64,000 nt of DNA from Xylaria sp. FL1777 (GCA_022578965.1 MU400560.1:124001-188000); one strand, 5' to 3'. Counted from the stretch's first letter, positions 47,330 through 59,632 are shown. Numbers and translations: made by a program. The notes: generated from the letters alone by a model not told the origin.

Positions 47330-50300
47330 ATGAGGATCGCCATTCGGGAGCAGCTGGCCGCCCTAGTGCTGTTGGCTGTTTTGATCTCTCTCGCTATTAT
47401 ATCTATCCCAACATGGGTTTACGTCCACAGATTTGTAGTGGATGTCGAATCCGATGGCCTTGCGTTAACAGCCTCACTTAAAGCCGCCCAGATTGCCTCT
47501 CAGATCGAACTCATTTCGACATCATGCATGGGCATTTCGACGAGACTACTACTTCAAGCTAGCTTTCGTCAATTCTATATGGGCAACTACACCGCCGAGA
47601 ACTGGTCTTCGTCGGTACAAGATCTTCAGACTGCCCTTAACTCTGGCGGCAAATTGAATCTTCTACAGGCTAAGCTCTTCTCACGAAACGAAACCGGTGA
47701 TCCCAACGGTCTCGTCAATGTCACGGCCGACAGCATCTCCGATATCTTGTTGCCGTACACGGCCCCTGACGGCTCTGATGTTTACTTAGGGAACACGACA
47801 TTCGGCTACCCACCGACGCTGTATCCTAATATTACGTACTACAGTAGCACAGATCCCGACCCTCTCGATCCAAACAACACCGTCGTTGTGGCCAGGCCTT
47901 TTCCCGACATACGGATTGACGCGGGTGCTAATGGTCTTGTACTTGGCCCCCTCGTTATTAATCAGTCGTATGCTCTGATTTCCTTGACATTGCCCATTCG
48001 GTGGACCCCAAGACCGGTTGTCATACTTGGCTACATGACTGTGGTTGCGGAAGCAACCACCATTATTGATATTGTGAGCTCTCTGGAAGGACTGGGTAAC
48101 ACCGGGAACGTTTTGCTCATAGGACCTGCCACCGGTTGGAATCGGTTCAGCAAATACAACTTGCCTGCAAATTCGACCGCACCAGCAGCTGCAAACTTCT
48201 CAAGCGTCGACGTGCAATTTGTCCTCCCGCCCCTTACCAGGGACAATCAAACGAGCCGACACACCAAGCACGATTTATCCTCTCATGACTATAACCAACC
48301 ATTTAGAGTCACAGATTACAATGCAGCATACAAGGCTTTTACGAATCGCAACCTTGCGGTCAATAATGCTAGTAGCATTCTTTCTACGACAAACGAACAA
48401 GGAGTGGCTGTGGCTGTTGGCTATGCGCGTCCTCCAACTACATTAGTCAACTGGACTCTCATTGTCGAGCAGGCTAGGGAGGAGGCTTTCATCCCTATCA
48501 ACACGCTGCAGCATATCTTATTAGGCACTGTCTTTGGGACTGCCGGAGTAGTGCTGTTGTTTATTTTTCCTTGCGCCCATCTGAGTGTGAAACCGATCCG
48601 ACGCTTAAAAATTGCTACCGAGAAATCAATTGCCCCCCCAGGTTATGCTGAAGCATACGGGGACGATGCAGATTACGATGAGGATCACGCCACGTCAGGT
48701 CGAAGCAGTAGCAAGATGTCGCGGAGTGTGTTGACCGGATTTAAGAAATGGTTTAAGGAAAATGTCAGGCCGAGGCCTCCACCTTCAGAGCATCCCAGCG
48801 AGTCTCGTCGCAATGTATTCAAAATTCCCGGCAAAGTTGCTAATCGCAAGCATATCATTACCGACGAGCTAACTGAATTAACCACAACTTTCAATGAGAT
48901 GAGTGACGAACTCCTGAGACAATACACTTCAATGGAGGAGAAGGTGGCCCAAAGAACACGAGAGCTTGAGGAGAGCAAAAAGGCTGCAGAGGCAGCTAAT
49001 GAGAGCAAAACCCTGTTCATTGCCAATATTTCGCACGAATTAAAAACTCCTCTGAACGGAATTTTAGGCATGGCCTCTGTGTGTATGGAAGAAGACGATT
49101 TAGGACGCATTAAGCAATCACTGAAAGTACTATACAAATCAGGCGATTTGCTGTTTCACCTGTTAGAAGATCTCCTAAACTTCTCAAAGAACCAGATTGG
49201 TCACCAACTAAGCCTCGACGAGAAAGAGTTTCGGTTGGGGGATATTCGGTCACAAGTTCTTACTATTTTCGACAAGCAAGCCCGTGAAGGTCATATTACT
49301 TTCTCGGTGGAGTTTTTTGGTTCCGATGTCATTGAATCAGATCAAAATCCAGAGCGCAACAGTCTCGAAGAGAAGCTTCCAGTCCTGGGCCCTCGAGGTG
49401 TGGGTCGAATGCAAGATATGCACCTCTGGGGTGACCAGCACAGAATCTTGCAGGTGCTAATCAATCTTGTCAGCAATAGCTTGAAATTCACTCCGGCTCA
49501 TGGGAGAGTGTCTGTTCGTATTAAGTGTATAGGCGAAGCGGAATCGAACGATGAGAGTAGGACTTCTTCGTTCTCCCGAAATACATCGAGTTATCAAGGA
49601 AGACTTCAACATCGAGGTGGATCCATGTCCAACAACTCGGCTATCTCAAGGGAGACCCCCCCGTCTGGAACAGCTTTGTCGATCAATCCCTTGGATCCAA
49701 AGATCGCACCGCACTTATATAGCGTCGAAAGGTCCCAGACTCCACCTCCGCCGAACGCAAAGCCGTTCATCTTCGAATTTGAAGTGGAAGATACGGGGCC
49801 TGGTATTCCAGAACATATGAGGACACGAGTATTTGAACCGTTTGTTCAGGGGGACCTGGGCTTGAGTAAGAAATTTGGCGGAACTGGGCTAGGTCTAAGT
49901 ATCTGCCAACAGTTGGCCAACTTAATGGGTGGTTCTATAACAATGACAAGTACACTGGGCTTCGGTACTGTCTTCACTATGCGTATCCCGCTCAAATACA
50001 CCAAAGACAGGTAAGGCTAGCTATAATCGAAATGGTAAGAGCTACGATAGCTGACAGTCAACCAGGTCTTCAAGTACTGCCTCAAGTAGTATCAAATCGC
50101 GACCAACTAGTGTCGTCTCGGCTGAGGGTGAGATAAGGAGGAGTTCTCTACCACAGACAACAGCCGAAGTCAAGGCAAGCGTTCTCGATCAGCAACCTCG
50201 CCTTGTTGGCCTGAGTCAGCCTTTCTTTGCTGCGAATCCCAAAGCTGGAAGCAAGCCGACGCCCGATGACCAAATGAAAGCTGCGGAAAAGGCACGCGCC

Positions 50301-50849
50301 AACAAAGGCGAAGGAAAATTGCGTGTTTTGGTTGCCGAGGATAACCCTACCAACATCGAGGTCGTCAGTCGAATGCTGAAGTTGGAAGACGTATACGACG
50401 TTACCATCGCTAAAGACGGGCAGGAAGCCTACGACCTGGTCAAGGCGAACATGGAGAATAATACAGATTTTGATCTCATCTTCATGGACATCCAAATGCC
50501 TAACGTCGATGGCTTACAGAGCACTCGCCTGATACGAGAAATTGGTTATTCTGCTCCTATTGTGGCATTAACAGCATTTTCCGACGAAAGCAATGTTAAG
50601 AATTGTATAGAATCTGGCATGAATGAGTTTCTCAGCAAGCCTATTCGCCGGCCAGCGCTCAAGCGGGTTCTTAAGAAGTTCGCAACTATCCCAGAGGAGC
50701 CAGAGACGACGTCAAGGAGACCCACGCCCGAAAAGGGCAGTCCTACCGTCACGGGCCAGCCTCTTAATGGACACGCTTCCCCCGATCTCGTTGATCCGAT
50801 AGAGATTGTTCCTTCGCAAGGACCGATTACTACGACGACAACACGTTGA
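47330..50849 (+). CDS. SLN1: SLN1-type hybrid histidine kinase (osmosensor class)
   Basis: Two exons, 47,330-50,010 and 50,066-50,849, give 1,154 residues. Transmembrane helix 1 lies at about residues 9-34. A large extracellular region with many NxT/NxS sites follows, then helix 2 at about 396-418. A coiled-coil linker ([20 protein letters not shown]) leads to the H box [15 protein letters not shown] with His569. The N box is [16 protein letters not shown]1 is VEDTGPGIP, the F box is VFEPFVQGD and G2 is GGTGLGLS. Exon 2 carries the receiver domain: [10 protein letters not shown], phospho-Asp1035 in FMDIQMP, and the conserved Lys in FLSKPI. Architecture matches yeast Sln1 and Aspergillus TcsB, which feed the HOG MAP-kinase pathway through a phosphorelay. 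The start is the ATG after the uORF. Confidence 0.94.
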
Positions 50850-52155
50850 TTACACGACGCACATCATTATCACCATGACTTTAAAGTCGATGGTCTTGTT
50901 CATTAGCAACATTACACGATATCCGATGGCATGATCACTTGTTCTATTCGCATGCCCATTTCACCTACCGCGTTTTCGTTAACATATTGTACTTCTACAT
51001 CGCGGCTGTGGCTAGCACTTAAATCGAATGGCGTTCTTGATGATTATCGCATTTTCTTATATTTATTTAATCCATGGATGGCATTGCTGGGAGTATACGA
51101 AAGGCCAGGCGACAGAATAAGTAGGGGTCTATTGGCTGGGTTGCATGGCGTCTAGGTTGCTGAAAAGAACGGGTTTCTCTCTTTTGCTTCCCTCCAGATT
51201 TACCGTATATATTTGAAGCGTCTTGAGGTGCAAGATTATCATTACTTTTCCAAATCTATCCAGGGGATGGCGCCCGAAAGCGCCAGGGAGAGCAAGCTCC
51301 ACGCATTAAGGCCGAAGACATAGAAGATGAGGGTGTGGTATGGATATTGAACTGAGCTTCAGATTGGTTCCAGGCGCGGAGGATACAATCAGCACTCGGG
51401 TGCTGCTATTGAACATCTGATCTAGGATACTATTTAGTATTCCCGAAGTTCCAGACTTTGCTCAAGCTCCAGTCAACATGGCAGTTATATAATCGATCAC
51501 AAAGTTCCATCATACCAACCAACACAGACCTTGATTGTCTCTCCGTGACTTGTTAGGAACGTGTGACTGCTATTTCTAGCATCTTTTGCTTGCCATAGCT
51601 TTTCGGAAAAGAAGTGGTCCATCGGATAAGACCGGCGGATCCGGCAAAGTATTCACGCGGGCGCAATTCCCCTCTTCGGATCCGTTGTTCGGCATAGGCA
51701 TACGAACTAAAGGAATGATTGGTTCCCGAGGCACTATTTCAAGTCTCGAATATATCTAGGCCATTGGGTTCGCAACCAACTCTCATCGTCTCAAATGCCA
51801 AATGATATTGATGAATCTAGGACCTTTCTGTCTCGTCCCTTTTTTTCCGTATTTAGGTTTTACGACAGCACCAGATTACCGCGGCATTTACCCACGGAAA
51901 CCATCTTCTAACGGACAAAACAGTCCCAGAATCTCGGCAATTCACCCCTCGTCAAAAATCAAGACTATCTGATTAATTAGCTGAGAAATAACTACAACGA
52001 TCCGCCACCCGTCTTCTCCTCTAAACCAGATAGATATCCATCCCAGCAGGACACAAAACAAACGCCTTTTCCCCTCCATTCACCCATCCCTCTGTCCCCA
52101 TCAAAAATTCAACCCTCCCTCTGTCAAAAATTCAACCCTCCCTTCCCCCTCCAAA
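50850..52155. other. 1.3 kb spacer, no gene seen
   Basis: 3' flank of the histidine kinase and promoter of the AhpD-like gene. The last 120 bp are strongly C/T-rich, with TCAAAAATTCAACCCTCCCT repeated in tandem at about 52,102-52,140. Confidence 0.5.
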
Positions 52156-53000
52156 ATGCGCATCCCATACGTCACCAACCCGCCCCCAACAACAACCCCC
52201 GAAGAGGCAGCCATCGTCTCCCGCATCGCCGCCCGCCGCAGCCCGCGGCCCCTACAACCGCTGGACCTCGCCCTCCTACACAGCCCGCCGGTAGCAGACG
52301 GGTGGAACGCGTTCCTAGGCGCCGTGCGCACGCGCACCACTCTACAGCCAGCCCTGCGCGAGCTCGCCATCTGCCGCGTGGCGGTCTGCAACAGCGCCTG
52401 GTACGAATGGGGCCACCACGCGCCGCTAGCCGCGGCGGCGGGTCTCGGGCCGCGGGCTCTGGAGATCGTCAAGAAGGGGGACCTCGACGCCGTGGGCGAG
52501 GAGGAGAGGAGCGCTGCGGCGGGGCAGGGGCAGGGGCTGGGGGATGTCGAGTGGGCTGTGCTGAGGTATGCGGATGAGATGACGAGGCGCGTGAGAGTGG
52601 CGGATGAGACTTTTGAGGCGCTGAGGGCGGTTTTGGGGGATAGGGGGGTTGTGGAGGTTACTGCTACTGTGGGTTCTCTCTCCCTCCCTCTCTCTCTCTC
52701 TCTGTCTCTTTTACTTTTTTCCCTTCTCGTTTTCTTTTCTTTTGTTTTTACACTGCTGGCTGAGAAAGAGAGAGAGAGATTGATGTGGACGACAATTTTC
52801 TCTGTTCGGCTAGATAGATACGTACTTACCTATACTAACTTGCGCCAGGTCGCGGCCTATAACTGCGTTAGTCGATTCCTTGTCGCATTGGATGGTATGT
52901 TGTTGCCCTTTACCCTTTACTCCGAGTATAAACTGTAGGGTCTAACAGCGCGATAGTGGGTGAGAGAAATGCTACTGGACCGGACGACGTCGTGCATTAA
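52156..53000 (+). CDS. AhpD-like / carboxymuconolactone decarboxylase-family protein
   Basis: Exons 52,156-52,668, 52,849-52,894 and 52,957-53,000 give 200 residues. Intron 1 has a TACTAAC branch site and intron 2 a TCTAAC one. The core AhpD-fold segment is RELAICRVAVCNSAWYEWGHHAPLAAAAG (given in part: ELAICRVAV and YEWGHH). The second half is VLRYADEMTRRVRVADETFEAL, and the spliced end reads VEVTATVAAYNCVSRFLVAL, a standard finish for fungal members. The classic CxxC redox pair of bacterial AhpD is not obvious, so peroxidase activity is doubtful. The codons are very GC-rich compared with neighbours. Without the splices the gene appears to run into an artificial Leu/Ser tail from the CT tract of intron 1. 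Confidence 0.88.
52674..52779 (+). repeat. CT tract and GA tract inside an intron
   Basis: In intron 1 of the AhpD-like gene a CT/CCCT run (52,674-52,710) is followed about 50 bp later by a GA run (52,762-52,779). The two are complementary and could pair in the pre-mRNA. Confidence 0.6.
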
Positions 53001-53863
53001 GTCGTTTTCTGGTTGGTTTGGAGATATGGGCTGCTCTTGGAATATGATATAAATGCAGTGCGTCTGCCGTGTAGCAACGTAGTTGAGGATGGAAAGCACA
53101 TGAATGAAGGGTTCATTAGTGAAGACAGGTCCTTGAGCTGTAAGAGATACAAACATTTGCAGTTCCGGGGGAAATGTATGTGCATTGTATTATCCTAAAT
53201 ACACAGATTCCATGCTAGCCGTTCCAGATGAACCGTAAACCTATCCAGCTCTCGATTGATTGAGGCCCACCTACACTACCAATATGCGATAAACACTGCA
53301 TCTCTAAAATAATGAATCCAAATCCAAAGGGCGCAAGAAGCGAGGCGTAGTGGGATGAGAAAAGGCGGGGTGACGTAGGGGTAAGTCGCGATTAATGAGA
53401 AAGCACCAAGCTTGAGGGCAAACGAGTGACATCGAGGGCAAATCGGTGGTTATAAGAAAGAGGTAAAAATGATGCTTAAAGTGCCGTGCGGGAAGAAAAA
53501 ATAAGGGGGTATCATTCATTGAAAGGAAGAGACCATCAAACCACCTTAGGAAATTTTAGTAGCGTGTATAATGTTTTGGGCGAAGAAAAGTCAAAATGCG
53601 TGGATCGTCTAGCCAGTCTGTATCTGTCATTCCGTGGACCACCAACCAACACTCATTATCGTGAAGGGGGATTAGTTCTTTTATAATTCGTCATGGTTCG
53701 TTTCGTCGTGACGCCATAAATCGTTCGGTCTATCGCGGCAAAAAGCGTGCCAGTTTATGCCTATATGCTGTCAGAGACGACGCAGCCATTTCAATGCCAT
53801 CATTGCTGCGTCGGAATCGTATGTCCGTCGCGAGTATGATGGGAATGCTTGGCACGCGCGGCG
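53001..53863. other. Convergent 3' spacer, no gene seen
   Basis: About 860 bp between the stop codons of the AhpD-like gene and the membrane protein. Open frames are short and overlap on both strands; no domain recognised. Confidence 0.5.
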
Positions 53864-54727
53864 CTACAGCTGGAGGTTTTCGGGTATTGGTGGCCCTTTC
53901 GAGGGTCTTAGTGCTGCTAATGGACTACCAATCGGGGACAAGGGTGGAGGCGATCGCATGGCCGCCTCGATGGAAGCGTGTCGCTGGCGCAGTATGGGGG
54001 ATCGTTGCAACTCGGCGACAACGCCGAACCAGCCGCTTCTATGTGGAGTCTCCGTCTTCTCATTATGGCCCATAGTGTGCGTCGTGAGTCGCCTGAGTGG
54101 TTTATGCGGATGGCTCTCCGAATAGGACTTGGTTATGCCTGGTCGAGGGGTTAGGTCCGGCGCCGGCGGAGGTGGTGGCGGAGGAGCTGGAGGGGCTGGA
54201 GGGGTTGGAGGAGCTGGCGGAGCTGGCGGAATAACTTTCTCGAGAGTTCTGGGTGCTGTTCTCGCGGCATCTTTTGCCCGTTCGCTCGCCGCTGTGGTCA
54301 TGGCCCCCATAAAGACTACCATGAATCGCATGCGCAGCATATCTAGCCGATGTACCCGCTCTTCCAATCGCTTCCTGTGGTCGGCCCAAAACACACGAGC
54401 GCCTGGGCGCATGGTGGTTCCGCCGTCTTCTACTACCAGTCGGTTTAGATGCTCGCGCAAGTCGTCACCCTGTTTCTGAATCTCGCGCAAAAGGCGGTTC
54501 AAGCGCATTTTATCCTCCAGCCGCGGTACCTTGGCGACGTCGCGATGGCAATTCTCGTTTTCTTCTATGGAGAAGTCGACGGTGTCGATGAAGGTAGTGA
54601 CTTCGAGAGGAGCGGCATTGTATGCGCTGGACGTGGTGATGATCAGGTAGACTCCAAGTGCCAGTAAAAGCGCGCCAGCGAGCAGGACTATGGCCCACAG
54701 CAGCAGCGGAGAGGGGGGTTCCGCCAT
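53864..54727 (-). CDS. Proline-rich single-pass membrane protein, unknown function
   Basis: A single exon encodes 287 residues. ATG at 54,727 (MAEPPSPLLLW) is chosen because the longer frame opens only with TTG. One transmembrane helix spans residues about 8-31 (LWAIVLLAGALLLALGVYLI). It is followed by a charged helical region (LEDKMRLNRLLREIQKQGDD, then DHRKRLEERVHRLDMLRMRF) that may form a coiled coil. A pure Pro/Ala stretch at about 170-195 (PPAPPAPPTPPAPP...) comes next, then a basic Ser-rich tail. No family is recognised. The long frame and its consistent domain logic support a real gene; it is probably lineage-specific. Confidence 0.7.
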   Translation of the reverse strand: MAEPPSPLLLWAIVLLAGALLLALGVYLIITTSSAYNAAPLEVTTFIDTVDFSIEENENCHRDVAKVPRLEDKMRLNRLLREIQKQGDDLREHLNRLVVEDGGTTMRPGARVFWADHRKRLEERVHRLDMLRMRFMVVFMGAMTTAASERAKDAARTAPRTLEKVIPPAPPAPPTPPAPPAPPPPPPPAPDLTPRPGITKSYSESHPHKPLRRLTTHTMGHNEKTETPHRSGWFGVVAELQRSPILRQRHASIEAAMRSPPPLSPIGSPLAALRPSKGPPIPENLQL

Positions 54728-56063
54728 AATGCGAACTTGAGCCTTAGACGATAGAGGACCATAGAGAATCAAGAGCGGCTATCGCGTGGCCGTTTGCAAG
54801 TGGAGAGGCCCTCAACGGCGCTGGCTGGGTCGCTGGCTGGGTTACTGATGAGAGGGAGACGAGGCGGCCAATATGACGTTCAGCATCGATTCCCCTTTTG
54901 AGTGCAGAGATGCGTTGGTGGGCGCGGGAGTGGGCGGTTCTGGGTCGGGTCGGGGTGGCTGGTTGGTTGGGCGCAGACGAGAGGGGCGAAATGCGACTCT
55001 TCTTCTTGGGACTTTGCACTCCCTAGCCCTAAAGCCCCAGCCAACCCGCTACCCTAGAAATGACGAATGATTTTTTATTTTTTATTTTTTGGGGGGTACA
55101 GTAATATAGTAGTAGTACATGGAACCCACGGGAAACCCGTCGGGAACTTGTCATTTCATACTTATAGCTGTTGTCGGTTTGCGCTGCACAATGACCGGCT
55201 ACCATAATAACAACAGCAGCAGCACTGTGACCACGCGTGGCGGTACACGTCGACGATCCCGGTCTCTGCTGCAGGTAACAAAATAAGCATACCCAGCATA
55301 TCTAGTATACATACTGCGTACATACGTCCGCAGCAGTAGACGCCATGGGTGATTTGCGAAGAGATGCGGCCATCCTTCTGCTAGACTTCCCTCTAACGCA
55401 CTCGGATGGAGTCAGGGGGGCTCAGGATGCATACGGATAGGCATGGCGATGAGCATGGTCCCTGAAAGCCCTGAAAGAGCCACGCCTACTAGGGCAGCTG
55501 GCCGCATGTTGTCGAATGTAGTACAGTAGTAGCGTGGTGCGATGCTCGGACCGCTATGATGCCGAGGACAAAATCCTTCGAGCGGTGTGTTTTGGAAATG
55601 TTGAGGTTGAGAACCTCGGCGAGCTCAGACAATGGGGGAAAGGAAAAGATGGTAACTATATAATGCACGGAGCACTGGTATGCCTTTAATTAATCTGTAA
55701 CAAGTTCCTACGTGGAAGGTTCGGTCCTATGCGTGCTACATAGCAGGTGCAGTCTATACTAGCTTCTTACGTTCCTACGTGTAAATGTATGTCATGCGTT
55801 CGACTTGAACTCATGCGCGTTGAGCTGAAAACATGTTGGTTTGTCGCGTGGTTTGTCGTGCCTTCCCACTGCGGTAGAATTAACCTGTTGTACAGTGCAG
55901 TAAGACAAATCAGGCTTAGCGTATCTGCTAGGTAGGTACACTATGTAATGTATTTAGCTGGCCGTCTTACTATACAGCGACGCCCTTTTACATTGCTTAC
56001 AGTCCCTCTTCTTGAACAACCTTACTGCGTATCCAGGCCAAGTCATGAAACCTCGAACTTGAA
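54728..56063. other. 1.3 kb spacer, no gene seen
   Basis: Promoter side of the proline-rich protein, then mixed sequence with a T-run (about 55,070-55,090) and CAGCAGCA (about 55,210). No coding signal. Confidence 0.5.
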
Positions 56064-56861
56064 TTGAACCGATCGACGAAAATAAAGTCTCCCGGATACG
56101 GGCAGTCCGTTCTGAGATTCAGTCAATTTATGATACTAGGATCCCCTTCTTTACAAAAGACAACATATGAAAAGTTGGTGAAGAACTTCAGCTTTTTCAG
56201 AATGGGGAGCGGGATAGTGGAAAGATTACTCTGAGAGGAGTTAACGGGGTCGATTATGAAGTATTCATTGAGGCTTCAAACCGCGATCGACCAAGAGAGA
56301 ATGAGCATGTTGGGGGTTCAAAGTGGTAGGATAGTACCGAGGGTTTTCTGTAGATTGCTTCTTTCACTAAACGTTGCGACAGGGCAATTTCTTACGCATC
56401 AATCGAAAAACTTACTACTTGCCCATCCGTAGCCCCATGAGTAGAGATTTTTGATTTGCAGTCGGCCTACCTCCCGATGAAAATCTGAGGTCCCTTTCAC
56501 TTTAAGTAAAGTAGTCGCTCTCGCTTTGGGCGCTGTTATTATCGAGTCGCAAGTCGTCAGGCACCACGTACGTCAACACGCCTTAGTTTCTGCCCTTCAC
56601 TCAACTCTGGTCCAGCGTAACATTCTCTCGGTCTTGTCCAAGAAGTATGTCCAGGACCCGGCGTATACGCAGCGAGCTAGGGATCTTCTACAGTCAGCCG
56701 GATTAACTGTTCTAAACGACCCGCAAGCATTACTAGAACTAGACGAATCCAGTGTGCTTATTTGTATCAACCCTGATCTCCCGATAAAAGAAATTGTAGC
56801 AGATATCTGCCGTCCCGGTATTATCATATGGAGCAGCCGTCGTAGCTCACCTCCAAGGTAA
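56064..56861 (+). pseudogene. Broken SRR1-like domain gene
   Basis: Pieces in order look like a fungal SRR1-like protein. Block 1 is IYDTRIPFFTKDNI, then TGA (56,168-56,170) where Arg (CGA) would fit, then KVGEELQLFQNGERDSGKIT and NGVDYEVFIE. Block 2, after a TTTGCAG acceptor near 56,461, is PPDENLRSLSL. The frame must shift near 56,505 to continue as KVVALALGAV. The rest is the core SRR1 domain: YVQDPAYTQRARDLL, GLTVLNDPQALLELDESSVL and INPDLPIKEIVADICRP, ending at a GTAAGT donor after 56,861. No clear last exon is seen. A C-to-T stop plus a frameshift mark decay. SRR1 proteins are linked to circadian and stress regulation in plants; the fungal role is poorly known. Confidence 0.7.
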
Positions 56862-58570
56862 GTCAAAGCTATATTTTGATATATATATGCAGTTGTTACA
56901 GGTTACGAGAGCATTCTCAACCCTACTTATGCTATCGGTTATTAACATTAGTTTACAATTCAAGAGTAAAGGACATGATCGAGAATGAATATTTCGAAAC
57001 TGCACTTCCTTTGCATGAAGCTGTTTTTCAGTAGACCAGGCCCTAGAGAGATTCTTTATGAGTAACAGCTTCACCATATCTTGAGAACCTATACTCTTTA
57101 TATCGCTTGTTAATATTTAAACGGAACAGGCCGGCGATAATCCAATCATGATCTAGTTATGCGATCAAGCAGGTAAAAGTAGTATCTCGCATTTGGGTTA
57201 TGAAATTGAATGACCCTGGTTTGACTTCTAACCATAAAGCAACCTATAGTCCCTATCTCCGTATAACTAGAGAGTAGCCTCGTTTTCAACGCTGCAAAAA
57301 AAATCCAAAGGAACGACATGACCTTCACAGAGAACCTGATAACCCCTATCCACACCTGTACCTATTCAGCCTATGGCATATAGTCAAAGACCAGTAAGGA
57401 ACATCGGGATGCAGGATCTCCGTCCAGACAAACAGGATAGGAAAGAGGAAAAGGCTAGTATATAACTCTTCATCAGTCTGATCTAGGCGGGGTGCACTGG
57501 ACGCAAGGGCCAGAAAGCTGGGCGACCTGAAGAACCCAGACCGGATGGCCGGGTACGGCGAGATCACGGCACGGGGTGATATATTTCATATAAAAGTGAC
57601 CGCATGCGTACTGAAATTTCTTCACATCGCACATGTCTAGTTACTTCTTAGCTAGGTGGCGTAACTATGATAATAAAAGGGGGAACATTAGCTATACGTA
57701 CTGGCTTTAGGCTTATTGGACTGCTGGGAAAGCAGACGGTTTAGTTCGATATCAGGTGAATAGCTTGAGAAACGTTATTTCTTCAATAGTGTTGTTCCTC
57801 GATAGTTGAATGCTTCGAGTGCTGACATGGATGTCATTTCGAACGAAGCAGTCAGCCCATTATATACTCGTCTTCTTTCCTCGACATTGTTGGCGTGGCG
57901 TGCTTCAACGATTCCATCCTCATAGAATGACGCATCGGGCCTCGACTTTGGTCACCTCAAGCCATGTGTAATTACTACCTTGTTTAACTTGTTATACCAA
58001 GCCACAACCTTCTTGTTGTTCTAGAATGTGGTCTTCATGATAGATCTCGGTGTATAGGTCTATTCACTAAATATTTTATATAATAAGAGATAAGCCACGC
58101 TGCTTGTTGGTGCCAGGAGCATAACATATTTCCTGTTGTGTTCCTGTAATAGGTCGTTCTACAGTATAATCGTGGTTCGTGAAAATACTACTTAGGCTAA
58201 GATCAGATTGCAGGATTTGTTTATAAGGAACAAACGTAAATTAGCCAGAACTAGTCAGATGTCATACTAACACGAGGTTGTATCTCATACTGATGCATGG
58301 TGAAAGTTGCTATCTCAGCCATATGGCGCCCCTTAAAAAGAACCTTGGAAGCTTAGGTACACCGTGGTAACGCCAACTATATGGCACTGTGCCAGCTACG
58401 TACGGAGTGTAGATGAAATATGGCGGGGCAGTTCAACTTTATCCCCTCTAGTTGCTGCCTTGGGTTTCTGCCACGCTTTTGACGGGAAAAAGGAAGACAG
58501 AATGATATAATTTGAATAATATAATACAGAATACCCAAAGGAGGCCTCGGCATCCTCATCACACACCAAC
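56862..58570. other. 1.7 kb spacer, no gene seen
   Basis: AT-richer than the flanks. A possible remnant of the SRR1 last exon may lie near 57,030-57,080, but it cannot be confirmed. A 73-codon frame at 57,346-57,567 (-) is not recognisable. Confidence 0.45.
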
Positions 58571-59407
58571 ATGGCAGCCGACAGTGCCACGCACCAATTC
58601 CCGCTCCCCGCGATCCTGGAATACCCCTCGTCCACCCCACCACAGCTCATCACCCAAGGTGCCGAAGGCCGCCTATACAAGTCGACATACCTCCTGCCCT
58701 CTGTCCCTTGCGCTCTGAAATACCGCCCCCCGAAGGCGTGGCGGCATCCCATCCTCGATGCTCGGCTCACACGCCACCGTATTCTCTCCGAAGCCCGGAA
58801 CCTCGCCAAGTGCCGCCGCGAAGGTGTGCTCGTCCCCACCATTTACGCTGTCGACGAGAGCGCAGGATGGCTCATGATGGAATGGATCACGGGGGGCCCT
58901 GTACGCGCCGCTATCAACGAGTGGCTGCAACGACGACGCGATGCCGAGAGGGCTGAAGGCAGGGCGGGCGATGCGATCGTCGAGGGCACAAACGAGGCCG
59001 ATGCAGATCTGGTCGCGCTGCTGCGGCGCATAGGCACAGCTGTGGGACGCATGCACAAGATCGGCATCGTACACGGAGATCTGACGACGAGCAATATGAT
59101 GCTGCGGCCATGGGAAAAGGGAAAGGAACCTACGAATGGGCACAGAGTGGAAGGCGACGGGCTACTGGAAGGCGAGATTGTCATCATTGATTTTGGACTT
59201 GCTAGCCAGAGCACCTCTGACGAAGACCGCGCCGTGGATCTCTACGTGCTGGAGAGGGCATTCGCTAGTACACACCCCCGCGCAGAGAAGCTATTCACTG
59301 CCATACTTGAAAGCGCATACAGAGAAGCGTTCAAGCAGGCCCCCGTAGTACTCAAAAAGTTGGAAGACGTCCGCATGCGGGGTCGCAAGAGAAGCATGAT
59401 AGGTTAA
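58571..59407 (+). CDS. BUD32: KEOPS/EKC complex kinase-ATPase Bud32
   Basis: A single exon encodes 278 residues from ATG 58,571. The compact atypical kinase has GAEGRLYK in place of the usual glycine loop and CALKYRPPKAWRHPILD, the Bud32 signature after the ATP-binding Lys. Next come RLTRHRILSEARNLAKCRREG, the catalytic loop IVHGDLTTSNMM (Asp170) and IIDFGLA (metal-binding Asp207). The C-terminus VRMRGRKRSMIG is the conserved basic tail needed for tRNA binding in the family. Bud32 works with Kae1, Pcc1 and Cgi121 to make t6A37 on ANN-decoding tRNAs. A low-complexity insert (RRRDAERAEGRAGDAIVE) sits between the helices. Convergent with GCLM, 225 bp apart. Confidence 0.95.
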   Translation: MAADSATHQFPLPAILEYPSSTPPQLITQGAEGRLYKSTYLLPSVPCALKYRPPKAWRHPILDARLTRHRILSEARNLAKCRREGVLVPTIYAVDESAGWLMMEWITGGPVRAAINEWLQRRRDAERAEGRAGDAIVEGTNEADADLVALLRRIGTAVGRMHKIGIVHGDLTTSNMMLRPWEKGKEPTNGHRVEGDGLLEGEIVIIDFGLASQSTSDEDRAVDLYVLERAFASTHPRAEKLFTAILESAYREAFKQAPVVLKKLEDVRMRGRKRSMIG

Positions 59408-59632
59408 ATCTATTAGAACTGCGCGACGCGAAGCCAAGAATCAATCGTGATATTGTAATGCGCGCTATCATTACCACAAACTCCGTAGGTAAGTAATTTA
59501 ACGCTGACTTGTTCTGCTCCATGTAATCTATGCAACCTGCTCGATGCCATTAAGACCTAGAATTACGCACACCGCACATAGTCCAGCATGTGCTCGTAAA
59601 GATGATTTGGGGGATGCAAATGCAGTTGGTTT

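Noticed and set aside
57346..57567. 73-codon minus-strand frame
   Set aside because: No motif, no splice partner, AT-rich flanks; coding status cannot be supported.
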